Source: Aequorivita sp. UBA3180 (lineage in GTDB: Bacteria; Bacteroidota; Bacteroidia; Flavobacteriales; Flavobacteriaceae). Taken from it: a DNA stretch of 64,000 nucleotides. The notes beneath the pieces were generated by a model. It was not told where the DNA came from and made no database searches. It was given only the letters and a program-made list of their open reading frames with translations. This document shows positions 50,721-59,491 of this stretch, piece by piece. How positions within the stretch are numbered: the stretch's first letter is position 1; each line of letters begins with the position of its first letter. Made by a program: the position numbers and the translations under genes. The DNA lies in assembly GCA_002364215.1 (NCBI GenBank), contig DEXQ01000008.1, forward strand, positions 249,468 through 313,467, in the 5' to 3' direction.

Positions 50721-51168
50721 TGTTTTGAAATAATTATATAAAATCCGTTTCCATTTTATTTTAAGACGACCCCAACCCTAGGTTCACCCGTATAAAAGCC
50801 TTCCCAAAGCCATAGAAAAGCCATAGAAAAGCCATAAATAAAGTATGAATACAGTATGAAATCTACTGAATGAACACAGTGTGGATTATAAATAACACTG
50901 AATTTATTGGTATTAATGATTCTATGATTATCTACAGTGCGCCAAATTCTGAGAAATTTCGATTACTATATTTGATAGGATAAAAACCGGCAATGTTTTT
51001 CTCTATGCCTACCATAATGCTTTTGTAATGAACCCTAAAGCTGTAGATATAGAGTTATTATTGAAACCAAAATGCAGGATCTTTGTAAAATTTATAGCTT
51101 TTGGTTAACCAAGAAACACTACGCATTTTATACAAAAGAATATTTCTACAGTTTCAACTTACAAACCT
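50721..51168. other. Gap upstream of rpsA: no gene seen
   Basis: Within the 633-base gap between parC and rpsA I find only three 11-base direct repeats (50806-50838), related ACAGTATGAA-like words around 50850, and one additional TATATTTG box (50967-50974) without a -33. A 50-codon stretch open between about 50955 and 51105 lacks a start codon and resembles nothing I know. I call no gene here. Confidence 0.5.
50806..50838. repeat. Three tandem 11-bp repeats
   Basis: AAAGCCATAGA occurs at 50806-50816 and 50817-50827 and as AAAGCCATAAA at 50828-50838. They follow the parC stop in the non-coding gap. No function can be assigned. Confidence 0.85.
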
Positions 51169-51199
51169 TTTGATTTTCAAAAGAAAAACACTATTTTTG
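51169..51199 (+). promoter_or_regulatory. Promoter of rpsA
   Basis: TTTG (51169-51172), 19 bases, TATTTTTG (51192-51199): a perfect match to the Bacteroidota housekeeping consensus. The start of transcription is near 51205, giving a leader of about 150 bases before the ATG at 51354. Confidence 0.8.
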
Positions 51200-51308
51200 C
51201 ACCCCTCTTAGCGACGAGTCAGGAATAAGAGGAATTGAAGCAAAATAAAAACAAACCCTTCTGTGGGATAGTCGCAGTAAAATCCTGAAAGAGCGCAGAA
51301 TACAAAGC

Positions 51309-51342
51309 ATTGATTTTTAAAGCATTTGCGGTGAAAATCAAT
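51309..51342 (+). promoter_or_regulatory. Hairpin in the rpsA leader
   Basis: ATTGATTTT (51309-51317) pairs with AAAATCAAT (51334-51342) around a 16-base loop; the stem ends 11 bases before the ATG. It could cover the ribosome entry site, and S1 is known to repress its own mRNA in other bacteria; regulation here is inference. Confidence 0.5.
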
Positions 51343-51353
51343 TTTACAAACAA

Positions 51354-53204
51354 ATGGCTGATAAAGCAAACAAAGAAGAAGTGCAGGTAGAAGATACTGC
51401 AACTCAAAACGGGGAAGCTACAAAACCCCAAAAGGAAGTTTCCTTAAAGGAAAGCAACCCTGAAAAATTTCTAAAGGAATTCAACTGGCACAACTATGAA
51501 GAGGGAATTGATCCTATCGACGACGGAAAGCTTGAGGAATTCGAAAAACTGGTAGCAGAGAATTTCGTTGACACACTAGATGACGAGGTTGTTGAAGGGA
51601 AAGTGGTTTACATCACTGATCGTGATGCAATCATTGACATTAACGCGAAAAGTGAAGGTGTTGTTTCATTGAACGAATTCCGTTACAATCCAGATTTAAA
51701 AGTTGGTGACAAAGTAGAAGTATTGATCGACGTTCGTGAGGACAGCACTGGTCAATTAATTCTTAGCCACCGTAAAGCTAGAACCATTAAGGCTTGGGAT
51801 CGCGTAAATGCTGCCCACGACGAAGCTACAATCGTAAACGGTTACGTAAAATGCCGCACAAAAGGTGGTATGATCGTAGATGTTTTCGGTATCGAAGCTT
51901 TCTTGCCAGGTTCGCAAATTGATGTTAAACCAATCCGTGATTACGACGTTTACGTTGGTAAAACAATGGAATTTAAAGTTGTTAAAATTAACCACGAGTT
52001 TAAAAACGTTGTTGTTTCTCACAAAGCGCTTATTGAAGCGGATATTGAAGAGCAGAAAAAAGAAATCATCGGCCAGCTTGAAAAAGGACAGGTACTTGAA
52101 GGTGTTGTTAAAAACATCACTTCATACGGTGTATTCGTTGATCTTGGTGGTGTTGATGGACTTGTTCACATTACAGACCTTTCTTGGTCACGTATCAACC
52201 ACCCGAATGAGATTGTTGAACTTGATCAGAAATTGAACGTTGTAATTCTTGATTTCGATGAAGATAAAACACGTATCCAATTAGGTCTTAAGCAATTGAA
52301 CGCTCACCCATGGGAAGCTCTTGGAGAAGAGTTGAAAGTTGGTGATAAAGTAAAAGGTAAAGTAGTTGTTATTGCAGACTACGGTGCGTTTATTGAGGTT
52401 GCTGAAGGTGTTGAAGGTCTTATCCACGTTAGCGAAATGTCTTGGAGCACACACTTGCGCAGCGCTCAGGATTTCGTAAATGTTGGTGATGAGGTTGAAG
52501 CGGTAATCCTTACAATGGATAAGGAAGAACGCAAAATGAGCCTTGGTATTAAGCAAATGACTCCAGACCCATGGACTGATATCACTAAAAAATACCCAGT
52601 TGGTTCACGCCACAAAGGTATTGTTCGCAACTTCACCAATTTTGGTGTTTTTGTTGAACTTGAAGAAGGTATCGATGGTCTTATCTACATAAGCGATCTT
52701 TCTTGGACCAAGAAAATCAAGCATCCAAGTGAATTCACTAACATTGGTGACGAACTTGAAGTGGTTGTATTGGAATTGGACGTTGAAGGCCGTAAACTTA
52801 GTTTAGGTCACAAACAAACCGAAGAAAATCCTTGGGATAAATACGAAGACGAATTTGCTGTAGGAACCAAGCACACTGCCACTATTGACGAGGTAGTTGA
52901 CAAAGGCGCAACCGTAAAATTCAACGATGATATCGTAGCTTTCGTACCAAGCCGTCACCTTGAAAAAGAAGATGGTTCTATGTTGAAGAAAGGTGATGAA
53001 GCAGAATTCCAAATTATTGAATTCAACAAAGAATTCAAGAAAGTGGTTGCTTCACATATGACTATTCACAAAGAAGAAGAAGCGAAGATTGTAAAAGCTG
53101 CCGCGAAAAAGCAAGCTCAGGATGCTGAGGAGGCAAAGCCAACATTAGGTGATGCCAATGCAAAATTGCAAGAGCTTAAAGACAAAATGGACGGTAAAAA
53201 ATAA
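51354..53204 (+). CDS. rpsA: 30S ribosomal protein S1
   Basis: 616 residues with six S1/OB-fold repeats: GKVVYITDRDAIIDINAK (1), GYVKCRTKGGMIVDVFG (2), GVVKNITSYGVFVDLGG (3), GKVVVIADYGAFIEVAEG (4), GIVRNFTNFGVFVELEEG (5) and ATIDEVVDKGATVKFN (6). Repeats 3-5 have the strong RNA-binding GVFV/GAFI pattern. A 60-residue acidic Glu/Lys-rich front and a charged tail (KLQELKDKMDGKK) flank them. It brings mRNA to the ribosome, important where Shine-Dalgarno signals are weak, as here. Strong promoter, long structured leader and own terminator. Confidence 0.96.
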   Translation: MADKANKEEVQVEDTATQNGEATKPQKEVSLKESNPEKFLKEFNWHNYEEGIDPIDDGKLEEFEKLVAENFVDTLDDEVVEGKVVYITDRDAIIDINAKSEGVVSLNEFRYNPDLKVGDKVEVLIDVREDSTGQLILSHRKARTIKAWDRVNAAHDEATIVNGYVKCRTKGGMIVDVFGIEAFLPGSQIDVKPIRDYDVYVGKTMEFKVVKINHEFKNVVVSHKALIEADIEEQKKEIIGQLEKGQVLEGVVKNITSYGVFVDLGGVDGLVHITDLSWSRINHPNEIVELDQKLNVVILDFDEDKTRIQLGLKQLNAHPWEALGEELKVGDKVKGKVVVIADYGAFIEVAEGVEGLIHVSEMSWSTHLRSAQDFVNVGDEVEAVILTMDKEERKMSLGIKQMTPDPWTDITKKYPVGSRHKGIVRNFTNFGVFVELEEGIDGLIYISDLSWTKKIKHPSEFTNIGDELEVVVLELDVEGRKLSLGHKQTEENPWDKYEDEFAVGTKHTATIDEVVDKGATVKFNDDIVAFVPSRHLEKEDGSMLKKGDEAEFQIIEFNKEFKKVVASHMTIHKEEEAKIVKAAAKKQAQDAEEAKPTLGDANAKLQELKDKMDGKK

Positions 53205-53225
53205 TCGTTTCATTTATAAATAACG

Positions 53226-53257
53226 AAAAGCCTTTCTGAAACGAAAGGCTTTTTTTA
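53226..53257 (+). terminator. Rho-independent terminator of rpsA
   Basis: AAAAGCCTTTC (53226-53236) pairs with GAAAGGCTTTT (53243-53253) around TGAAAC and runs into T. It ends rpsA before the pyr genes. Confidence 0.9.
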
Positions 53258-53311
53258 TGCCTTAGACATAATCAATTTCAAATACTTCACTTTAAAAAGC
53301 CAAAAAAAACG

Positions 53312-53340
53312 TATTTTTGCTTTCTGAATACAATTCAGAA
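53312..53340 (+). promoter_or_regulatory. -7 box and leader hairpin of pyrR
   Basis: TATTTTTG (53312-53319) fits the -7 form, though no good TTG lies 19 bases upstream. Just after it TTCTGAAT (53322-53329) pairs perfectly with ATTCAGAA (53333-53340) around ACA, 6 bases before the ATG at 53347. The hairpin forms nearly the entire short leader. Confidence 0.5.
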
Positions 53341-53346
53341 CTTCCT

Positions 53347-53886
53347 ATGAGCCAAAAAGTGTTACTGAACGCAACCGAGATAAACATTGCGCTTAACCGT
53401 TTGGCTTGCCAATTGATTGAAAAACACGACGATTTTTCCAAAACAGTACTTATCGGAATCCAGCCAAGAGGCGTCTTTTTGGCTGAAAGACTAAAAACCC
53501 TGCTTGAAACTGAATACAAAATCAAGAACATTAAGCTTGGATATTTGGACATTACTTTTTACCGCGATGATTTCCGAAGAGGTGAAAAACCATTGGAGGC
53601 CAACAAAACCAAAATAAATTTTATTGTTGAGGATAAAAATGTAGTCTTTATAGACGATGTGCTCTTCACCGGAAGAAGCATCCGCTCCGCATTGACTGCC
53701 GTTCAATCTTTCGGAAGACCTTTGGAAATTGAATTGCTGACGTTGATAGACCGTCGTTTCAGCCGCCATTTACCAATCCAACCAGATTATCGAGGAAGAC
53801 AAGTAGATGCAATCAATGGTGAAAAAGTAAAAGTATGCTGGAAAGAGAACGATGGGGAAGACGCAGTTTACCTAGTAAAAAATTGA
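53347..53886 (+). CDS. pyrR: PyrR bifunctional regulator / uracil phosphoribosyltransferase
   Basis: 179 residues from the ATG at 53347 (the frame is open to 53317). PRPP-binding motif VVFIDDVLFTGRSIRSAL and IGIQPRGVFLAERL are clear. PyrR of Firmicutes binds pyr mRNA and has uracil phosphoribosyltransferase activity; this one is followed, 47 bases later, by pyrB, so it likely regulates pyrimidine genes or salvages uracil. No classic PyrR-binding loop and terminator is seen before it, but its own leader has a hairpin. Confidence 0.9.
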   Translation: MSQKVLLNATEINIALNRLACQLIEKHDDFSKTVLIGIQPRGVFLAERLKTLLETEYKIKNIKLGYLDITFYRDDFRRGEKPLEANKTKINFIVEDKNVVFIDDVLFTGRSIRSALTAVQSFGRPLEIELLTLIDRRFSRHLPIQPDYRGRQVDAINGEKVKVCWKENDGEDAVYLVKN

Positions 53887-53933
53887 AACGAAACTGAAAC
53901 AGAAAATTGACAACCGATAACCGATAACCGAAC

Positions 53934-54872
53934 ATGAGCGAACTAAGTGTAAACCACTTACTGGGAATAAAATACATCACCGAAGCCGATATTCAACTCA
54001 TCTTCGAAACGGCAGATCATTTTAAAGAAGTTATCAATCGGCCCATCAAAAAAGTTCCTTCACTTCGCGACATTACCATTGCCAATCTCTTTTTTGAAAA
54101 CAGTACGCGTACCAAGCTCTCCTTTGAACTTGCAGAGAAAAGGCTTTCCGCAGACGTTATAAACTTCGCTTCTTCGAGTTCCTCTGTTACGAAAGGCGAA
54201 ACGCTGATTGATACCGTAAATAATATCCTTTCAATGAAAGTGGATATGGTGGTGATGCGCCACCCCAATCCGGGCGCGGGCGTATTTCTTTCAAAACACG
54301 TAAATGCCAGCATTATTAACGCAGGTGATGGTGCCCACGAACATCCTACGCAAGCTTTGCTGGATACGTATTCCATCCGTGAAAAACTCGGGGATGTTGC
54401 AGGTAAAAACGTGGTAATTGTTGGTGATATTCTCCATTCACGAGTTGCACTTTCAAATATTTTTGCACTTCAAAAACTTGGAGCAACAGTTAAGGTCTGT
54501 GGTCCTAAAACGCTTATTCCTAAATATATAGAAAAACTTAATGTAGGGATTGAAACAAACCTTCGCAAAGCGTTGGAATGGTGCGATGTGGCAAATATGC
54601 TACGCGTGCAAAACGAACGGATGGACATCAGTTATTTTCCCACAACTCGGGAATATACACAGCAATTCGGACTCAATAAAAAAATACTCGATTCCCTAAA
54701 TAAAGAAATTGTTGTGATGCACCCTGGCCCGATAAATCGAGGAGTTGAAATAACGAGCGATGTTGCGGACAGCAAACAATCCATTATTTTGGAACAAGTA
54801 CAGAACGGCGTTGCCATACGTATGGCGGTAATCTATTTATTGGCTTCAAAAATAAAACATCATGAAGATTGA
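53934..54872 (+). CDS. pyrB: Aspartate carbamoyltransferase catalytic subunit
   Basis: 312 residues. Carbamoyl-phosphate site NSTRTKLSFELAEKRL, HPTQALLDTY, VVIVGDILHSRVALSN, and the aspartate-side loop VVMHPGPINRGVEI are all there. It makes carbamoyl-aspartate in pyrimidine synthesis. No pyrI follows, so regulation differs from E. coli; a dead dihydroorotase homologue elsewhere in the window could serve as its structural partner. Its end overlaps the next gene by 11 bases. Confidence 0.95.
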   Translation: MSELSVNHLLGIKYITEADIQLIFETADHFKEVINRPIKKVPSLRDITIANLFFENSTRTKLSFELAEKRLSADVINFASSSSSVTKGETLIDTVNNILSMKVDMVVMRHPNPGAGVFLSKHVNASIINAGDGAHEHPTQALLDTYSIREKLGDVAGKNVVIVGDILHSRVALSNIFALQKLGATVKVCGPKTLIPKYIEKLNVGIETNLRKALEWCDVANMLRVQNERMDISYFPTTREYTQQFGLNKKILDSLNKEIVVMHPGPINRGVEITSDVADSKQSIILEQVQNGVAIRMAVIYLLASKIKHHED

Positions 54873-55197
54873 GAATCACCCAAACTATGTGGTCCTTGAA
54901 GATGAAAAGGACGATATTATTGACTTTGCTTCATTTATAGAAAGCCAGGTTCCTTCAAAATACAAAGGACAAAATGTAGTATTGAATCTTTTGAAGTACG
55001 ATACGCTGGAATTGCCGCAATTATTGCAATTTCTTAAAACGTCAAACCTTCACCGAAAAACTAAACAATCCTTCGTAATCGTAAACGATGCGATCGAGGT
55101 AGACGAAGTTCCCTTTGAAATGATCGTTGTGCCAACGATTCAAGAAGCAGGTGATATTGTGGAAATGGAGGAGATTGAAAGAGACCTTGGATTTTAA
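54862..55197 (+). CDS. Small protein of the pyrB-rnz region
   Basis: 111 residues, soluble. The first part NVVLNLLKYDTLELPQLLQF followed by KQSFVIVNDAIEVDEVPFEM and TIQEAGDIVEMEEIERDLG has the alternating beta/alpha order of STAS-like proteins, but I cannot prove membership. The ATG lies within the last 11 bases of pyrB, so it is translated by coupling; rnz follows 53 bases after its stop. Similar small genes precede rnz in other flavobacteria. Function unknown. Confidence 0.72.
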   Translation: MKIENHPNYVVLEDEKDDIIDFASFIESQVPSKYKGQNVVLNLLKYDTLELPQLLQFLKTSNLHRKTKQSFVIVNDAIEVDEVPFEMIVVPTIQEAGDIVEMEEIERDLGF

Positions 55198-55249
55198 ATT
55201 TACGATTGCCAATTGTAGATTTTATAAAATCCCAAATGCAAAATCGTAA

Positions 55250-56155
55250 ATGAAACTAACAATCCTCGGATGCCATTCTGCCACACCTACAGCCTCGGCG
55301 CACCCAACGGCGCAGGTATTGGAGATAAAGGGTCATTTGTTTTTGATTGATTGTGGAGAAGGAACCCAAATGCAACTACGCAAATACAGGGTAAAGTTTT
55401 CACGCATTCGACATATTTTTATTTCACATCTGCACGGCGACCATTTTTATGGGTTAGTTGGACTTATTTCTACTTTTCTGCTTTTGGGAAGGGAAGCAGA
55501 GCTGCACATTTACGGGCCAAAGGGCATAAAACAAGCCATTCTGCTTCTTTTAAAATTGGGGAAAGCTTATACCAATTATCCCTTGTATTTTCATGAATTG
55601 GAAGAAACCACGCCACAAATTATTTTTGAGGATGATAAAGTTTCTGTGGAAACCATTCCTTTGGACCACCGGGTTTATACCAACGGATTTCTTTTCAAGG
55701 AAAAACCGGATGACAGAAAATTAGATATTGAAAAGGCCCGAAAGCTCAATATTGACTTGAGTTATTACAACAAAATAAAGCAAGGTTTTGATGTTGAAAA
55801 CAAAGCGGGGAAACTGATTCCTAATAAAGAAATAACTTTTGATCCGCCATCGCCAAAAAGTTACGCCTATTGCAGCGATACGGCGTACTATCCCGAGATA
55901 GTTCCGCAGATAGAAAGCGCAACCGTACTTTACCACGAATCTACTTTTTTGGAAGAGCATTGCTATCTTTGTGAAAAAACAAAGCACAGTACCGCCAAGG
56001 AAGCAGGAGTGATTGCGCGAAAGGCAAAGGTGGGAACCCTAATTCTTGGACATTATTCAGGACGATACGGTAATTTGGAACTTTTCAGAAAAGAAGCTCA
56101 GGAGGTTTTTGAAAATGTGGAATTGGCAGAGGATGGAAAGACTTTTTCATTCTAA
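55250..56155 (+). CDS. rnz: Ribonuclease Z
   Basis: Endonuclease for tRNA 3' ends, MBL fold, 301 residues. Metal motif FISHLHGDHFYGLVGL (HxHxDH), further His in TKHSTAKEAG and LILGHYSGRYG, and N-terminal LTILGCHSATPTASAHPTAQ. It lacks a long exosite insert. Given its full metal set it should be active. It lies in the middle of the pyr-to-polyphosphate run; co-transcription with pdxH is plausible. Confidence 0.92.
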   Translation: MKLTILGCHSATPTASAHPTAQVLEIKGHLFLIDCGEGTQMQLRKYRVKFSRIRHIFISHLHGDHFYGLVGLISTFLLLGREAELHIYGPKGIKQAILLLLKLGKAYTNYPLYFHELEETTPQIIFEDDKVSVETIPLDHRVYTNGFLFKEKPDDRKLDIEKARKLNIDLSYYNKIKQGFDVENKAGKLIPNKEITFDPPSPKSYAYCSDTAYYPEIVPQIESATVLYHESTFLEEHCYLCEKTKHSTAKEAGVIARKAKVGTLILGHYSGRYGNLELFRKEAQEVFENVELAEDGKTFSF

Positions 56156-56230
56156 ATTTTAATACATATTTAATACCGGCATATTTCAAAACTTCTGCAA
56201 AACAGTTAACTTGCAGTTTAATTTCAAAGA

Positions 56231-56875
56231 ATGTCAGAAAAACTTCACCATTACCGAAAATCATACGAAAAAGGCGAACTTTCCAAGACATCGGTTGATG
56301 CAAACCCAATGCAGCAATTCCGCACCTGGTTTTTTGAGGTGAAGGACAGTGGGGGAGTGGATGAAGTGAATGCGATGACCATTTCCACAATCGGCACCGA
56401 TGGTTTTCCCAAGGGGCGTGTAGTTCTGTTGAAAAAATACGACGAATACGGCTTCTATTTTTACACCAATTACAACAGTGAAAAAGGCAAATCCATAGCC
56501 AATAACAACAGGGTCTCGCTTTCCTTTTTTTGGCCAAATATGGAGCGGCAGATTATCATAAAAGGAACCGTTGAAAAAACTTCGGAAGCAGATTCAACCA
56601 ATTATTTTCATTCAAGACCCAAGGGAAGCCAATTGGGCGCAGCGGTTTCGCATCAAAGTGAAATTGTAGCTTCCAGAGAGGTTTTAGAAAAAAACTTGGC
56701 TGAGCTCGAAAAAAAATACGAAAATAAAGAAATTCCCAAACCTGAAGATTGGGGTGGTTTTCTTGTAAAACCTGTTTCAATTGAATTTTGGCAGGGCAGG
56801 CCCAATAGGCTTCATGACAGGATTCGTTATACTTTGAAGGACGACGATTGGGTCATTGAACGCTTGGCACCATAG
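56231..56875 (+). CDS. pdxH: Pyridoxamine 5'-phosphate oxidase
   Basis: FMN enzyme that makes pyridoxal 5'-phosphate from PNP/PMP. 214 residues: TIGTDGFPKGRVVLLKKYDE, NYNSEKGKSIANNNRVSLSF, FWPNMERQIIIKGTVEKTS, and the C-terminal EFWQGRPNRLHDRIRY. The many PLP enzymes in the window (ltaE, serC, the synthase/acyltransferase pair) depend on its product, but no direct link is seen. 76 bases after rnz. Confidence 0.95.
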   Translation: MSEKLHHYRKSYEKGELSKTSVDANPMQQFRTWFFEVKDSGGVDEVNAMTISTIGTDGFPKGRVVLLKKYDEYGFYFYTNYNSEKGKSIANNNRVSLSFFWPNMERQIIIKGTVEKTSEADSTNYFHSRPKGSQLGAAVSHQSEIVASREVLEKNLAELEKKYENKEIPKPEDWGGFLVKPVSIEFWQGRPNRLHDRIRYTLKDDDWVIERLAP

Positions 56876-56908
56876 TTTTAAAAATTCCAAAAACCTGAAA
56901 CAATCTTT

Positions 56909-57394
56909 ATGAAAACACTATACTTAGTAAGACACGCAAAATCATCTTGGAAACACGATGTGGATGATCATAAACGCCCTTTAAAAGGAAGGGGAGAACG
57001 TGATGGAAAACTGGTGTCAAAAAAAGTGGGGAAGGAGATTGATCCACCCCAGCGAATAATCAGCAGTGACGCTACCCGCGCACTTTCCACAGCATATTTT
57101 TTTAAAGATGCTTTAAAAATAGATGACTCAAACTTTGAAACCAATCACGAACTTTATGATTTTAGTGGTCAAAACGTAATGCGAATTATAAAATCATTGC
57201 CAGATAGTCTCGATAAAGTTATGATTGTGGGACATAACCATGCTTTCACCTCCGTTGCAAATATGCTCGGAAACCGTTATATTGACAATGTTCCCACCTG
57301 TGGCTTTGTGATGTTGCAGTTTGACGAAAAAAAGTGGAGCGATATAACCACGGGTGAAACCGTTAAAACCATTTTCCCACGGGACCTCAAATAA
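56909..57394 (+). CDS. SixA-type histidine phosphatase
   Basis: 161 residues with the catalytic RHA motif at the N-terminus (LVRHAKSSWKHDVDDHKRPL), ISSDATRALSTAYFF in the middle, and the second His in VMIVGHNHAFTSVANML. It belongs to the small SixA branch of the histidine phosphatase superfamily. The TAA stop and the ATG of ppk1 share one base (TAATG), so the proteins are made together; that suggests a role near polyphosphate metabolism, unproven. Confidence 0.88.
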   Translation: MKTLYLVRHAKSSWKHDVDDHKRPLKGRGERDGKLVSKKVGKEIDPPQRIISSDATRALSTAYFFKDALKIDDSNFETNHELYDFSGQNVMRIIKSLPDSLDKVMIVGHNHAFTSVANMLGNRYIDNVPTCGFVMLQFDEKKWSDITTGETVKTIFPRDLK

Positions 57395-59490
57395 TGACCG
57401 AAAAAATTGATATACATACACAAGTTCGCAATCAATACAATAATCGGGAATTAAGCTGGTTACAGTTTAATGCCCGGGTTTTGCAGGAAGCGAACGATAA
57501 AAAATTGCCCTTATTGGAGAGACTTCGGTTTTTGGGTATTTTTTCAAACAATCTTGATGAATTTTTTAAGGTACGCTACGCCACTATCAGGAGAATCGTA
57601 GAAGCTGGAAAAACAGGGCGTAGTTTTTTGGGAGGTATTTCGGCAAAAGATCTTTTGGAAGAAATAACCCTTATGGTAATAGACCAGCAGGCACACAGTT
57701 TGAATATACTTAGCAACATTCAAAAGGAACTTCAGAAGGAAAATATCTTCATCATAGATGAAACTGAAATTACACCAGACCAGAGCAAGTTTATTTCTGA
57801 ATACTTCATTCGCCATGTGAGCCCCGCAATGATGACTATTATGATAGGGGAACTGGACGAATTTCCCAGTTTGAGGGACAGTGCGGCATATCTTGCTGTG
57901 ACGATGATGATGAGCAAGGAAGATGATACTTTTGAGGCAAAGTATAATTATGCGCTTATCGAAATTCCCCGAACCATAGACCGCTTTGTAGTGCTTCCGC
58001 CACAGGGAGAAAAGCAATATGTTATTATTCTTGATGACCTTATTCGCCATTGTCTTCACAATATATTCAGCATTTTTAAATATGAAAACATTTCGGCACA
58101 TATGATTAAGATTACCCGTGATGCCGAACTGGACATTGACAGTGATTTAAGCCGAAGTTTTATAGATAAAATTTCAAAAAGCGTTAAAAATAGAAGTGTG
58201 GGCGATCCCGTACGATTTGTGTATGACAAGAGTATTGATAAAAAGACGCTTCAGTTTTTATTAAACAAGATGGGAATTGACAAAACCGATAGTATTATTC
58301 CCGGGGGTCGCTATCACAACCGTCGCGATTATATGAATTTTCCCAGATTGGGAAGACCAGATTTGCAGTACGAGCCACAAGAACCATTGCCCATTCACGG
58401 GTTGAGCCTACAGGGAAGTCTTTTTGATAGAATAGCCGAGAAAGATTATTTGCTGCACACTCCCTATCAAACTTTTATGTACGTGGTGAAGTTTTTACGC
58501 GAAGCGGCCCTTGACCCAAAAGTAAAATCAATCAAAATCACCATTTATCGCTTGGCAGAAGTATCGCACATTGCCAGTTCGCTTATCAACGCAAAAAAGA
58601 ACGGAAAGGATGTTACGGTACAGATAGAGCTTCAGGCACGCTTTGACGAGGAAGCAAATATAGAATATGCCGAATTGCTTCAGAGCGAAGACATCCGTTT
58701 AATTTTTGGTGTAAAGGGATTGAAAGTACACTGCAAGGCGTGTCTTGTGGAAAGAGTGGAAAACAATAAAAGTGTACGTTACGGAATTTTAAGTACAGGT
58801 AACTTTAACGAGTCTACCGCCCGTCTTTATACAGATTACACGCTTTTTACAGCAGACCCACGCATATGTAAGGAAATAAACAAAGTTTTTGAGTTTTTCG
58901 AGGTTAATTACCAAGTGCGCAAATACCGCCACCTTATAGTATCGCCACATTATACCCGTAAGGCAATCTATCATTTGATTGATACTGAAATAAAAAACAA
59001 AAAAGCAGGACTGCCAAGTGGCATAAAATTGAAGCTGAATAGTCTTTCAGACTATAAAATGATTGATAAGCTATATGAAGCGAGTAGGGCAGGCGTGAAG
59101 ATAAAAATGATAGTGCGTGGTATTTGCTGCCTGATTCCCGGAGTGGAGGGAATGAGCGAGAATATTGAAGCCATAAGCATTGTAGGAAAGTATTTGGAGC
59201 ACCCACGCTTGTTTATTTTTGAAAATGGAGGCGATACCAAAGTATATATTTCCTCTGCAGATTTTATGGGAAGAAACCTTGATAATAGGGTAGAGATATC
59301 CTGTCCTATTTATGATGAGAACATTAAGCGGGAAATTCTTGAGAACTTTGAAATAGGATGGAGCGATAATGTGAAGGCTCGCGTAATAAGTATTAAAAAC
59401 GATAATGCTTATTTGAAGAACAACAAAAAGCCGATACGTTCCCAATTTAAAATGTATGATTATTATTTAAAAAAACTTGAAGTAAACTGA
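57394..59490 (+). CDS. ppk1: Polyphosphate kinase 1
   Basis: Reversibly polymerises the gamma-phosphate of ATP to polyphosphate. 698 residues: N-terminal helical part (NNRELSWLQFNARVLQEAND), a middle region, and two phospholipase-D-like C-terminal halves with the phosphohistidine in KGLKVHCKACLVER and RYGILSTGNFNEST. KVYISSADFMGRNLDNRVEI is the last signature. One-base overlap with the SixA gene before it, 1-base gap to the Ppx gene behind. Confidence 0.94.
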   Translation: MTEKIDIHTQVRNQYNNRELSWLQFNARVLQEANDKKLPLLERLRFLGIFSNNLDEFFKVRYATIRRIVEAGKTGRSFLGGISAKDLLEEITLMVIDQQAHSLNILSNIQKELQKENIFIIDETEITPDQSKFISEYFIRHVSPAMMTIMIGELDEFPSLRDSAAYLAVTMMMSKEDDTFEAKYNYALIEIPRTIDRFVVLPPQGEKQYVIILDDLIRHCLHNIFSIFKYENISAHMIKITRDAELDIDSDLSRSFIDKISKSVKNRSVGDPVRFVYDKSIDKKTLQFLLNKMGIDKTDSIIPGGRYHNRRDYMNFPRLGRPDLQYEPQEPLPIHGLSLQGSLFDRIAEKDYLLHTPYQTFMYVVKFLREAALDPKVKSIKITIYRLAEVSHIASSLINAKKNGKDVTVQIELQARFDEEANIEYAELLQSEDIRLIFGVKGLKVHCKACLVERVENNKSVRYGILSTGNFNESTARLYTDYTLFTADPRICKEINKVFEFFEVNYQVRKYRHLIVSPHYTRKAIYHLIDTEIKNKKAGLPSGIKLKLNSLSDYKMIDKLYEASRAGVKIKMIVRGICCLIPGVEGMSENIEAISIVGKYLEHPRLFIFENGGDTKVYISSADFMGRNLDNRVEISCPIYDENIKREILENFEIGWSDNVKARVISIKNDNAYLKNNKKPIRSQFKMYDYYLKKLEVN

Positions 59491-59491
59491 T

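Noticed and set aside
50721..51168. Unannotated gene in the parC-rpsA gap
   Set aside because: A 50-codon open stretch lacks any start codon and matches nothing I know.
57544..58101. 185-codon antisense frame opposite ppk1
   Set aside because: No family features, its amino-acid pattern is a mirror of ppk1 codons, and ppk1 is unmistakable on the other strand.
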